Shown in pieces: positions 48,410-60,450 of a stretch of DNA of 64,000 nt (positions are counted from its first letter, which is position 1; the number at the start of each line of letters is the position of its first letter). The notes beneath the pieces were generated by a model that had not been told where the DNA came from, did no database searches, and saw only the letters and a list, made by a program, of their open reading frames with translations. Origin of the DNA: JAQWCH01 sp050952725 (GTDB taxonomy: Bacteria > Bacillota_I > Bacilli_A > RFN20 > CAG-826); contig JBMNLN010000001.1 of assembly GCA_050952725.1 (NCBI GenBank), forward strand, positions 124,001 through 188,000. Direction: 5' to 3'. The translations under genes and the position numbers were made by a program.

Positions 48410-50503
48410 TCAATTGTCCAGTCTTTTTAACATGTTTTTAATGGCGATTGCGCGTTCGATTAACAGACGTCTAGTATAGTAATATTGATTAGAGGCCTCA
48501 AAACCAATCTTGCCATCTTCTTTAGTTAAGATTAAGAGTCGTTGTAGCAATTTGTATAAACCTTTTAACGGAGTAACAAGGTCGCCCCCTTTTGCTTTGC
48601 TAACTGAAAATCTTGTGATTAGATCATTGCTCTTTAAATGTATATATGCTGCGGATAGATAGCGTTTGGCTTCCTCTAACGTATCATTTGTTCTAATATT
48701 ATCGAGGATATCCAATGCATCATGGAATCCTTGACATACCTTGTTTAGTTCTTCGAGATATATCTCGCTGGGGTATGGATTCGTCCATTTTTCATAATCA
48801 TCAAAAGAATAACAGACCATTGATGATTCAAGATTCGTTTTATTTAAAGAAAGATAATTTGCTGGTCCTAAAGTTGTGGGTGAAAAATAAATAGAATTCA
48901 ATGAAAATGGATAGTGAGCAAATGCCTCACTCACTAGATGAAAAGCTAATGGGATGCGTTTATTATCACTGTTGAATACTTTTTTACACCATTCATCAAA
49001 ATTAAAGGCTTCGTGTTTTAACGCTGCTAGGGACAACGCCCGTGAAGGAAATCCCCCTAAAGTCCAACTTAGCATATAATCATTCACCCCAATCGCTTGT
49101 AAGTTATTGAGATGTTCATGAATCAAACTAAAGCAAGGGATATAAGGAACCGCCGAACATTCCCAAGAATTATTAATCTGAATTTTCGCATACACCTTAT
49201 GACCTTTTTTTTGAGCGAAAGTTAACATTTCTTCACTAATTTCACTTGGACCAGGGTGCGATATAGAATAATCAATTACACGGTTCTTAAAGCCTAAAAC
49301 ATCAATTTCTTTGTCATATTCACTAACGCACATTATGGATATATCTCGGTTGAGTTTTTTAATACCTTTAAATACATCTTTCCTTTCCCAATTCATAAAG
49401 GAAGACCATCCCCACAGATTAGCGATTACTTCTGGCTGGTTTTTACTGTCCTTGGCCGCTTTCGAAATTAAATTGTTAATTTTTACTGCAGAAGTATATT
49501 TGGCTTTATCTAGACATCGCGGGCAATTAATTTCTTTGAGGCTTTGGCAATGTGTAAGGTTTTCTGACATAGTGATGGTGATAACGCCATCAAAAGCAAT
49601 ATCATCAAATAAGTCTTTGAACATATCGTAAATCATCTTTTGATTTTCTGCATTCTCAAGACACAACGAGGCTTGTTGATTAATGATGGTTCCTCTTCTT
49701 TCTGATGGAACCTTTTCGATGTTTATCGCCCTAAGTTCATTGAAATAAAGATAGACACCAATGTCAAATTTGCGACACCTTTCTACGAGATTCCTCAAAT
49801 TGTTTCGCCGTAACAAATAATCCACCGACAATAGAGGGTCTAATGGATTTAACGCCAATTTAGAAAGTATTCCAGTTAGCCAAATTCCGTTAATGTTTTC
49901 TTGTTTATAAGCTGTGAGATATTCATCGGTTAAATATTCCTGGGAATCGAAAAGAAAAATATCTCCTGCTGGAACTGAATAAGGATAGATAATCCTCTTA
50001 TGATGATTATTATTACGTTCAAAAGAACGATTGGGCAACAAAGAAAAATCAAATAATGGACCATCATCTAAATCATAATGTTCGAGTTCTTCTTTGATTT
50101 GATTCGTTCTATTTATTTCTTCAACGTTCAATGGGGTATATGTGACATCTTTAACGTCAGGTTTGAAGTTTCCAAGTTTAACCGACAGAAAATCCTCTTC
50201 TAGCAATAATACCTCTAATTCGTCGAGACTCTTTCCGATTAATTTTGCGATTTGAGCATACGGCAAAAGAAACCAATTATTACGAATTAGAGTAATATAA
50301 CCTTGATGGATAAAATTCTCATTATATCGAACTTTACCTAATCCAAGGCGTTTCGCTTCATTGATAATAGTTTTTTCATCCGTATCAAGAATATCGGCCA
50401 AGACATCATTTGCCACATACCCAAAATTACGAAGAATTACTATTTGAAACTTCTTCGGAGTAAGCCAAACGAGTTCATCAATCTTTTTTAAAGGTGGCAA
50501 CAT
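48410..50503 (-). CDS. Large cytoplasmic protein, HTH-like head plus putative TIM-barrel glycosidase
   Basis: 697 aa, no signal peptide. Residues ~15-55 (TPKKFQIVILRNFGYVANDVLADILDTDEKTIINEAKRLGL) look like a helix-turn-helix, repeated more loosely at ~70-105 (ITLIRNNWFLLPYAQIAKLIGKSLDELEVLL). The main part has barrel-like segments: GIWLTGILSKL, FDIGVYLYFNEL, DIAFDGVITITMSENLTHC, NCPRCLDKAKYTSAVKINNLI, ANLWGWSSF, VYAKIQINNSWECSAVPYIP and YMLSWTLGGFPS. The CPRC motif recalls DUF4838/GH20-like enzymes. No exact family is recognised. TATAAT lies 11 bases from the ATG and no SD is seen. Confidence 0.6.
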   Translation of the reverse strand: MLPPLKKIDELVWLTPKKFQIVILRNFGYVANDVLADILDTDEKTIINEAKRLGLGKVRYNENFIHQGYITLIRNNWFLLPYAQIAKLIGKSLDELEVLLLEEDFLSVKLGNFKPDVKDVTYTPLNVEEINRTNQIKEELEHYDLDDGPLFDFSLLPNRSFERNNNHHKRIIYPYSVPAGDIFLFDSQEYLTDEYLTAYKQENINGIWLTGILSKLALNPLDPLLSVDYLLRRNNLRNLVERCRKFDIGVYLYFNELRAINIEKVPSERRGTIINQQASLCLENAENQKMIYDMFKDLFDDIAFDGVITITMSENLTHCQSLKEINCPRCLDKAKYTSAVKINNLISKAAKDSKNQPEVIANLWGWSSFMNWERKDVFKGIKKLNRDISIMCVSEYDKEIDVLGFKNRVIDYSISHPGPSEISEEMLTFAQKKGHKVYAKIQINNSWECSAVPYIPCFSLIHEHLNNLQAIGVNDYMLSWTLGGFPSRALSLAALKHEAFNFDEWCKKVFNSDNKRIPLAFHLVSEAFAHYPFSLNSIYFSPTTLGPANYLSLNKTNLESSMVCYSFDDYEKWTNPYPSEIYLEELNKVCQGFHDALDILDNIRTNDTLEEAKRYLSAAYIHLKSNDLITRFSVSKAKGGDLVTPLKGLYKLLQRLLILTKEDGKIGFEASNQYYYTRRLLIERAIAIKNMLKRLDN

Positions 50504-50514
50504 AACAATCTACG

Positions 50515-50520
50515 ATTATA
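50515..50520 (-). promoter_or_regulatory. -10 box close to the start of the 48410 gene
   Basis: TATAAT on the minus strand, 11 bases before ATG 50503, so the leader would be about five bases. The -35 is weak. Confidence 0.45.
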
Positions 50521-50590
50521 ATACAACAATGACTTTGTAATTACATTAAGCAAAAAGAATCTTAATCGCTTTTGAAAAAGAAAACTATTT

Positions 50591-50629
50591 AAAAAAAGCC
50601 CGAATCTATTAAAGTGAGATTCTAGCTTT
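50591..50629 (-). terminator. Terminator after fakA
   Basis: 13-bp stem with one mismatch and one G-T pair (50595-50607 with 50617-50629), followed by seven T on the minus strand. It marks the right edge of the island. Confidence 0.8.
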
Positions 50630-50693
50630 ATTACTCTTTTCTTTTTTCTTTTATTTTGTAGACAGATTGATTTCTTTAATGCCGTTTTAATTC

Positions 50694-52391
50694 TTACTCA
50701 ACCCCGACGATAAAGGAGTAAACAGGCTGTCCACCATTGACGATTTCGAATTCGACATATTCATTATCGGCTTCGAGTTTTTCCACAACTGGAGCCACAT
50801 CTTCTTCGGTGACATCATCACCGAAAATAATGGCGACAACCGCTGTATCCTCATCGATCATCGAACGGACTAAATCATCAAGAACGATGAATTTATCAGG
50901 ATTTGAAGAGAGAATCTTCTTGCCATTCATCGCCATAAATTCATCTTTACGCACTTCAATGCCATCAACCGATGTATCTTTAATCGCATAGGTGATTTGA
51001 CCGGTTTTCACGGTTTCAAGGGCGTTGTTCATCTCTTCACTATTTTCTTCAATTCCGACTTCAGGGTTAAAATTCATGCAGGCAACTAAACCCTGAGGGA
51101 TGGTTTTAGAAGGGATGACTTCCACAGAAATATCGCTTTCTTCTTTTAAAACATCACAAGCTTGTGAAGCGGCTAAAACGATATTCGAGTTATTGGGTAA
51201 CAAGAAGAAATGTTCAGCATCAAGCCCGTTAATCGCCGCGATGAAATCTTCAATCGCCGGATTCATCGTTTGACCACCTTCGATAATATAATCAACCCGG
51301 TACTGTTTAAACAATTCTTTAAGACCATCTCCCGAAGCCACTGCAATTAGTGCATATTTTTGCTTTTCTTTCACTGGAGGTTGAGCCTCAGGTCGTTCTT
51401 TGTTATTTAAGATTTCTCCATGATGGCAATTTTCTCCCTCTTCTACTAAGTGAGAGTGTTGCTCGGACATATTTTCAATCTTCAAGGTGATGAACTCGCC
51501 AAATTGCTGCGCATAGTTCAAAATATTCCCCGGCTTTAAGGTGTGAATATGAACTTTGACGATATCTTCATCACGGACTAAAACAATCGAGTCACCATGA
51601 GAATTTAAGTAGTTGCTGAAACGCTTTTCGGTAAAATTACGCTTATTCTCATCATCGCCACCAAGGCGCATAATAAACTCCGTACAATATCCGTATTCTT
51701 CTTCAGCGACGATTTTCGCGCCCGCCATCGTCGGAACGGATTTTTCCTCCACCGCAGTGGCAACGGACTTTTCAATGATTACCCCTTTAAGCGCGGATTG
51801 CATTCCTTCAAGGATCGTCACTAAACCCGCTCCCCCCGAGTCAACTACCCCGACTTCTTTTAAGACGGGAAGCAAATCGGGCGTTCTTTCGAGGGAGGCT
51901 TTCGCTTCTTCTAAAAAGACATCAAAACATTGTTCAATCGTCCAATCTTTTCGCACTTGATCACTTAAAAATTGCGCGGCTTCGCGAACAACGGTTAAAA
52001 TCGTCCCTTCCACTGGGCGCATTACCGCTTTATAGGCGATATCTTTTCCCGAGATCCAGGCATCGGCAAAATCTAGTGGTCCAGCGACCTTTTTCCCATC
52101 TAAAGCTTTAGCGAACCCGCGGAAAATCTGGCTGGTAATCACACCGGAGTTACCGCGCGCGCCCATTAATAAGCCTTTAGAAAAAGCCCGAGCAATTTCG
52201 GCAACATCCGTATCCGTGCGATTAGCGATTTCCTTCGCACCGCTACTGATGGTTAAATTCATATTGATACCTGTATCCCCATCGGGAACAGGAAAAACGT
52301 TTAAGGCATCGATGGCAGGGTAATTATTATAGAGGTGGTTAGCCCCAGAAATAAACATTTCTTTTAAGGTTTTTCCATTCAATTCTTTCAT
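50694..52391 (-). CDS. fakA: Fatty acid kinase catalytic subunit FakA (YloV/DAK2 family)
   Basis: 565 aa. Phosphorylates fatty acids held by FakB, feeding acyl-phosphate to phospholipid synthesis. The N-terminal DhaL-like domain has NVFPVPDGDTGINMNLT (metal-binding Asp) and ARGNSGVITSQIFRGF. The middle domain carries VDSGGAGLVTILEGM and YCTEFIMRLGG. The C-terminal third (FLLPNNSNIVLAASQA) is the usual YloV tail. An unusual Cys/His patch SHLVEEGENCHHGE lies near residue 310. It follows yloU by 15 bases, the conserved pair. Confidence 0.93.
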   Translation of the reverse strand: MKELNGKTLKEMFISGANHLYNNYPAIDALNVFPVPDGDTGINMNLTISSGAKEIANRTDTDVAEIARAFSKGLLMGARGNSGVITSQIFRGFAKALDGKKVAGPLDFADAWISGKDIAYKAVMRPVEGTILTVVREAAQFLSDQVRKDWTIEQCFDVFLEEAKASLERTPDLLPVLKEVGVVDSGGAGLVTILEGMQSALKGVIIEKSVATAVEEKSVPTMAGAKIVAEEEYGYCTEFIMRLGGDDENKRNFTEKRFSNYLNSHGDSIVLVRDEDIVKVHIHTLKPGNILNYAQQFGEFITLKIENMSEQHSHLVEEGENCHHGEILNNKERPEAQPPVKEKQKYALIAVASGDGLKELFKQYRVDYIIEGGQTMNPAIEDFIAAINGLDAEHFFLLPNNSNIVLAASQACDVLKEESDISVEVIPSKTIPQGLVACMNFNPEVGIEENSEEMNNALETVKTGQITYAIKDTSVDGIEVRKDEFMAMNGKKILSSNPDKFIVLDDLVRSMIDEDTAVVAIIFGDDVTEEDVAPVVEKLEADNEYVEFEIVNGGQPVYSFIVGVE

Positions 52392-52406
52392 ATAGAAGCC
52401 CTCGCT

Positions 52407-52763
52407 TTAAAGCATCTCCTTGATGCTTTGAACGTAGACATTAATCGCATGAAAACGCATATCGAAGGTCGTCTCTAAGACATACTTGACCTGTTTTTGC
52501 ACCTCGGCGATAATCTCGGTGATTTTCACCCCGTGCACCAGCACCAGATGGAGATCGACTGAATAAGCTCCTGATTTGGTTTTCCGCGCAACGACCCCTT
52601 TAGAGAAATTTTCCTTGCGCAAGACTTCGTTGATATTACCAGATAAAGAGCTTTTGGAGGTTAAGCCGACGACACCATAGCAATCAAGAGCTGCACTTGC
52701 AGCGACAGTGACAATTGCATCAAGCGAAATGCTGGTACCGTCGTGGTTTTGCTTTTTTTCCAT
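52407..52763 (-). CDS. yloU: Asp23/YloU-family protein
   Basis: 118 aa. Asp23/YloU pattern: ISLDAIVTVAASAALDCYGVVGLTSKS, GVVARKTKSGAYSVDLHLVLVHGVKITEIIAEVQKQVKYVLE and FDMRFHAINVYVQSIK. Proteins of this group associate with the membrane or envelope, and the gene is nearly always upstream of fakA, as here. A clear promoter lies upstream (52812-52840). Confidence 0.9.
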   Translation of the reverse strand: MEKKQNHDGTSISLDAIVTVAASAALDCYGVVGLTSKSSLSGNINEVLRKENFSKGVVARKTKSGAYSVDLHLVLVHGVKITEIIAEVQKQVKYVLETTFDMRFHAINVYVQSIKEML

Positions 52764-52811
52764 CGTGATCTAATCCCTCATGTGCAATGTTTTTGGCAAA
52801 ATGCCTACTGC

Positions 52812-52840
52812 ATTATACTATAAACTGAACCGATAGACAA
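52812..52840 (-). promoter_or_regulatory. Promoter of yloU-fakA
   Basis: TTGTCT (52835-52840), 17-base spacer, TATAAT (52812-52817) on the minus strand, 48 bases before the yloU ATG. Confidence 0.75.
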
Positions 52841-52841
52841 T

Positions 52842-52867
52842 ACGCGCGCGCACGCGCAAACGCGCGA
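52842..52867. repeat. Alternating CG tract
   Basis: A GC-rich island of CGCGCG units in otherwise AT-rich DNA. The outer CGCGCG blocks can pair to form a hairpin. It lies between the PH-like gene and the yloU promoter, right against the -35. Confidence 0.6.
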
Positions 52868-52890
52868 GACGTGGATGAAAACCAAAAAGA

Positions 52891-53370
52891 TTATTCACCA
52901 AAGTAAATATCCGCCGTATTGACGACATATTGATTAAAAAGTTCAAGGAGTTGCTTATGAATTTCCCGTTCGTTTTGAAGAAAACTCACCGCATAAGTCC
53001 CCCGCTTTTTAGTAACGATAACAAGGTTGTTCCCTGGAAAGAAAATTTGTCTCGGCTCGGGAAGAAGGCCGATTGAAAGAATTTCATGATAAGGAATCGC
53101 GGTTTCTTTGTTCCACGCAGCATAAATTTTGATTCCCTGTTCATTCGCGATGAGGAGAATTTTCGGTAAAACTAAATACTGAAAAAACATCAAAATGAGA
53201 ATTAAAAAAATAATCACCCCGACCACGAGCCAAAAAATCAAATCTTCGAGGATTGATTCCGCCTGAAAAGCAAATAAAAGCAAGATTACGACCAGAAAGA
53301 CGCTAATTGCTAAAAGCAATAACGCTAAATATCGCCATAAACCTTTCTTATTTTTGTATCCCTTAATCAT
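52891..53370 (-). CDS. Small membrane protein with PH-like domain
   Basis: 159 aa from ATG 53370 (MIKGYKNKKG); the longer frame adds 21 unlikely residues. Two adjacent membrane helices (YLALLLLAISVFLVVILLLFAF and LIFWLVVGVIIFLILILMFFQYLVL) are followed by a ~85-residue soluble domain: LLIANEQGIKIYAAWNKETAIPYHEILSIGLLP, LVIVTKKRGTYAVSF, EIHKQLLELF. This pattern is typical of bacterial PH-like membrane proteins. Function unknown. TATAAT lies 16 bases upstream. Confidence 0.7.
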   Translation of the reverse strand: MIKGYKNKKGLWRYLALLLLAISVFLVVILLLFAFQAESILEDLIFWLVVGVIIFLILILMFFQYLVLPKILLIANEQGIKIYAAWNKETAIPYHEILSIGLLPEPRQIFFPGNNLVIVTKKRGTYAVSFLQNEREIHKQLLELFNQYVVNTADIYFGE

Positions 53371-53386
53371 AAAATCTACCACTTTT

Positions 53387-53392
53387 ATTATA
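53387..53392 (-). promoter_or_regulatory. -10 box of the PH-like gene
   Basis: TATAAT 16 bases before ATG 53370; the -35 is weak (TACTCA). Confidence 0.4.
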
Positions 53393-53445
53393 AGCATTTT
53401 CCTCATAAATGAGTATCGATAGTTTATTAACACCTAATAATACAG

Positions 53446-53475
53446 GGGTTTTAATAGAAAACTATGGTAAAACCC
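53446..53475 (-). other. Hairpin downstream of the 5S rRNA
   Basis: Perfect 8-bp stem GGGTTTTA/TAAAACCC with a 14-base loop, preceded by a T6 run directly after the 5S gene. The pair may end rRNA operon transcription, although the T-run is on the wrong side of this hairpin for a classical terminator. Confidence 0.4.
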
Positions 53476-53491
53476 TTATAAAAGAAAAAAG

Positions 53492-53606
53492 CCCGGCAGC
53501 GTGTTATTCTCTCATGCCAATGTGTCATGATACCGTCACCGCTTCGGTGCTTAACTTCTGTGTTCGGGATGGGAACAGGTGTGGCCACCGCGCCATCGCC
53601 ACCAGA
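53492..53606 (-). rRNA. rrf: 5S ribosomal RNA
   Basis: About 115 bases. The minus strand contains CCACACCTGTTCCCATCCCG, GAACACAGAAGTTAAGC and GACGGTA, the conserved 5S core. The ends (TCTGGTGGC with GCTGCCGGG) pair to form helix I, which I used to set the boundaries. It is the last gene of the rRNA operon. Confidence 0.95.
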
Positions 53607-53626
53607 CTTTTTTCATCAGAGCATTT

Positions 53627-53654
53627 GTTCTCTGAAAACTGAATATTAAGATAA
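53627..53654 (-). other. 23S rRNA processing stem, 3' strand
   Basis: Complementary to 56696-56722 upstream of 23S; together they form a long helix bringing the 23S ends together, the typical RNase III substrate. Confidence 0.7.
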
Positions 53655-53721
53655 CCATTTCTTCCTAATTGATACCCAAATTTTATTTTAGTGAAAATCC
53701 ATAATCTGAATTTTACAAATT

Positions 53722-56617
<2,896 letters not shown>

Positions 56618-56695
56618 TCGTAAAATTTAGGTTTCAACTTTATTTTTTTATCTCATCGTGATTTGGTGAAACCACGACTCAACAGAAAGAACATG

Positions 56696-56722
56696 TTATT
56701 TAATATTCAGTTTTCAAAGAAC
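56696..56722 (-). other. 23S rRNA processing stem, 5' strand
   Basis: Pairs with 53627-53654. It contains TTTGAAAACTGAATATTAA, a sequence common before Bacillota 23S genes. Confidence 0.7.
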
Positions 56723-56743
56723 AGTTGCTGAGAGAGGTCTAAT

Positions 56744-56763
56744 CTCTCAAAACTAAACAGAAG
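56744..56763 (-). other. 16S rRNA processing stem, 3' strand
   Basis: Pairs with 58447-58466 upstream of 16S over 20 bases with two mismatched positions. Confidence 0.7.
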
Positions 56764-56848
56764 ACTTGCTCCACCAACATCATCAATAACGACTAGTAAA
56801 GGTTTTAGGTTATATGTTGTGCCGATTAATCGGCGGTTTTTCTCCATA

Positions 56849-58377
<1,529 letters not shown>

Positions 58378-58446
58378 ATTATTATTTTCCTAGTTCATTA
58401 TTTTGGATTTGTTTGTTCAAAAAAATTGACGTTAGTTTTGCTTGTG

Positions 58447-58466
58447 CTTCTGTTTAGTTTTCAAAG
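58447..58466 (-). other. 16S rRNA processing stem, 5' strand
   Basis: CTTTGAAAACTAAACAGAAG on the minus strand, complementary to 56744-56763. Confidence 0.7.
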
Positions 58467-58522
58467 ATCAGGGCCCGATTTACTCTCGTAAAAAAGCGGT
58501 AATCCGCAATTCGTGCTTTACT

Positions 58523-58551
58523 ACTATAACAATAATCCAAGGCCAAGTCAA
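58523..58551 (-). promoter_or_regulatory. rRNA operon promoter, proximal
   Basis: TTGACT (58546-58551), 17-base spacer, TATAGT (58523-58528), about 145 bases before the 16S gene. Confidence 0.75.
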
Positions 58552-58641
58552 TGAAATTCAGTCGAATTTTCCGTTTTTGTCCTTGGAGCGTAGTCGGTTT
58601 TGGGCGTCCCTTCTTTTCTTAGAAAAGATGAACGCTTAACC

Positions 58642-58670
58642 AATATACATTAAGCCCTTTATAAATGCAA
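58642..58670 (-). promoter_or_regulatory. rRNA operon promoter, distal
   Basis: TTGCAT (58665-58670), 17-base spacer, TATATT (58642-58647). It is 119 bases upstream of the proximal promoter in the same orientation, giving a tandem pair. Confidence 0.65.
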
Positions 58671-58799
58671 GAAAAAGAAGTGATCTTTTTCAAAAAAATT
58701 CGATGAGGGTTGAACCCTTAAAAAAATATCGATAATCAGCCAAAGAGCAGTCTCCATTTAGGGGAGCAGTACAAGGGGGATGCTTTTTTGGTATTTGAT

Positions 58800-59204
58800 T
58801 TAATTAACTGTGTAAAAAAGAATGATAAAGACCACTGCGACCAGCAAGAAAACCCCACCGATAATAAAAAGAAACAAATACCCCTTAATGGTCCGTTCTT
58901 TCGCAAGATAGTCAGCATATGTTTCATGCTTTTTCTTGCTAAACGGAATAAGCATTAAAACGAATCGTTTAAGGGCATAGCCAATCCCTCTAAAAGAGCC
59001 TTGATTTGCTGCAAATAGGAGGAATCCGCTACCGATATAGAAAATGCCTGGATAGGTAAATCCATCTGCTAAAATGCGGTAAATTTCTTTTAATTCTGTC
59101 TGCTTAAAAAGATTGCGAAGACCGACAATAAGAAAAAAGAAAGCAATTGCGACCACTATCGCGATAGCATATTTTAGAATAACCCTTTTATTGTTGTCCT
59201 TCAT
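58800..59204 (-). CDS. Small membrane protein, DUF3899-like
   Basis: 134 aa. Four hydrophobic segments: YAIAIVVAIAFFFLIVGLRNLF, GFTYPGIFYIGSGFLLFAAN, a short one at IGYALKRFVLMLIPF, and LFLFIIGGVFLLVAVVFIILFY. Between them lie the polar HETYADYLAKERT and the conserved-looking ADGFTYPGIFYIGSG. The layout fits DUF3899 proteins of Bacillota. Its start overlaps the oppF end by 17 bases, so it belongs to the opp operon. Function unknown. Confidence 0.65.
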   Translation of the reverse strand: MKDNNKRVILKYAIAIVVAIAFFFLIVGLRNLFKQTELKEIYRILADGFTYPGIFYIGSGFLLFAANQGSFRGIGYALKRFVLMLIPFSKKKHETYADYLAKERTIKGYLFLFIIGGVFLLVAVVFIILFYTVN

Positions 59205-60450
59205 TAGTTTTTAATTGTTTTTTATAACGAGCTTCTTCTTGGCGATTACAATAGACGAAATGACCCGGTTTAATCTCGCGCATCGAGGGAAGATCACCAC
59301 TTTGATAATCATGCTCAACAATTGGATTATATTCGAAACGAACTCGGTGTTTTTCATAATCGGGGTCGGGAAGGGGGATGGCGCTTAACAGTGATTTTGT
59401 ATATGGATGTAATGGGTTTTTAAAGAGTTCATCACTACTGGCAAGTTCGACGATTTTCCCAAAATACATCACTGCTACCCGATCGCTAAAATATTTAACC
59501 ACTGATAAGTCGTGAGCGATAAATAAAATTGTTAAGCCTAACTTTTCGCGAAGTGAATTCAGTAAGTTAATCACTTGGGCTTGGACGGAAACATCAAGGG
59601 CGCTCACGGGTTCATCCGCGATGAGCATCTCTGGCTCCATAATAATCGAACGAGCAATCCCTATTCTTTGGCGTTGACCACCACTGAATTCATGCGGATA
59701 TCTGGTCGCATGTTCTTTAACTAAACCGACCATTTCAAGCACTTCATGAACGCGCTTTTCAATGTATTTTTTATCGCGAATACCGCGGATAATCAGCCCT
59801 TCACCAACGATTTCTTTAACGGTCATACGCGGATTAAGTGAACCGATTGGATCTTGGAAAATCATTTGAATCGAAGTGACGATCCGTGATTTTCTTGCCA
59901 GGCGCAAATCGCGGCGATAATGCTTGCGAATTTCCGCGATTTTTTCTGAGTCCTCTTCTCGATTTAGAATTTCCTCATATTTCTCCTTGGTTTCTTTAAC
60001 TAATAAACGGGCATAGTCTCGATCACAATGCTTTTGATCATGTTTAGCGCGTTTAATTTGATGTTTTAATTCTTTAATGCGTTTATTGTTGTCCTTACGG
60101 AGCTTTTTGAACGCTTCCTTTTCTTCTGCAGTCGGATCTTTACGAAGCGACATGATCGCTTCGATTATTTGACCGCGTAGTTTTTTAATTTCATCTTGAT
60201 AGGAACGAATTCCGGCCCCAATACGCACACCTTTAAAATAAATATCACCACTGGTTATATTGTAAATTTTAATAATTGACCGTCCTGTCGTCGTCTTTCC
60301 GCAACCCGATTCACCCACAAGACTAAAAACTTCACCTTGATAAACCTCAAAGGAAATATTATCGACAGCTTTGAGATCGTTTTTGCCGAGTTTAAAATAT
60401 TGACAAAGATTACAAACTGATAATAAAACTCGCTTGTCTTTATTTTTCAT
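59188..60450 (-). CDS. oppF: Oligopeptide ABC transporter ATPase OppF with insertion
   Basis: 420 aa, against about 310-330 for a usual OppF. Walker A LVGESGCGKTTTGRS, Q-loop MIFQDPIGSLNPRMTV, signature FSGGQRQRIGIARSI, Walker B MLIADEPVSALDVS and H-loop FIAHD are intact. The C-terminal NPLHPYTKSLLSAIPLPDPDYE is typical of Opp/Dpp ATPases. Between the Walker A and Q-loop halves (residues ~80-195) there is an extra Lys/Glu-rich, helical stretch, probably a coiled coil. The start overlaps the oppD stop by 11 bases. Confidence 0.92.
   Translation of the reverse strand: MKNKDKRVLLSVCNLCQYFKLGKNDLKAVDNISFEVYQGEVFSLVGESGCGKTTTGRSIIKIYNITSGDIYFKGVRIGAGIRSYQDEIKKLRGQIIEAIMSLRKDPTAEEKEAFKKLRKDNNKRIKELKHQIKRAKHDQKHCDRDYARLLVKETKEKYEEILNREEDSEKIAEIRKHYRRDLRLARKSRIVTSIQMIFQDPIGSLNPRMTVKEIVGEGLIIRGIRDKKYIEKRVHEVLEMVGLVKEHATRYPHEFSGGQRQRIGIARSIIMEPEMLIADEPVSALDVSVQAQVINLLNSLREKLGLTILFIAHDLSVVKYFSDRVAVMYFGKIVELASSDELFKNPLHPYTKSLLSAIPLPDPDYEKHRVRFEYNPIVEHDYQSGDLPSMREIKPGHFVYCNRQEEARYKKQLKTNEGQQ

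Noticed and set aside
56618..56848. tRNA genes in the 16S-23S spacer
   Set aside because: Searched both strands for TTC-arm and acceptor patterns; only processing-stem sequence is present. The 23S-5S spacer is likewise empty.
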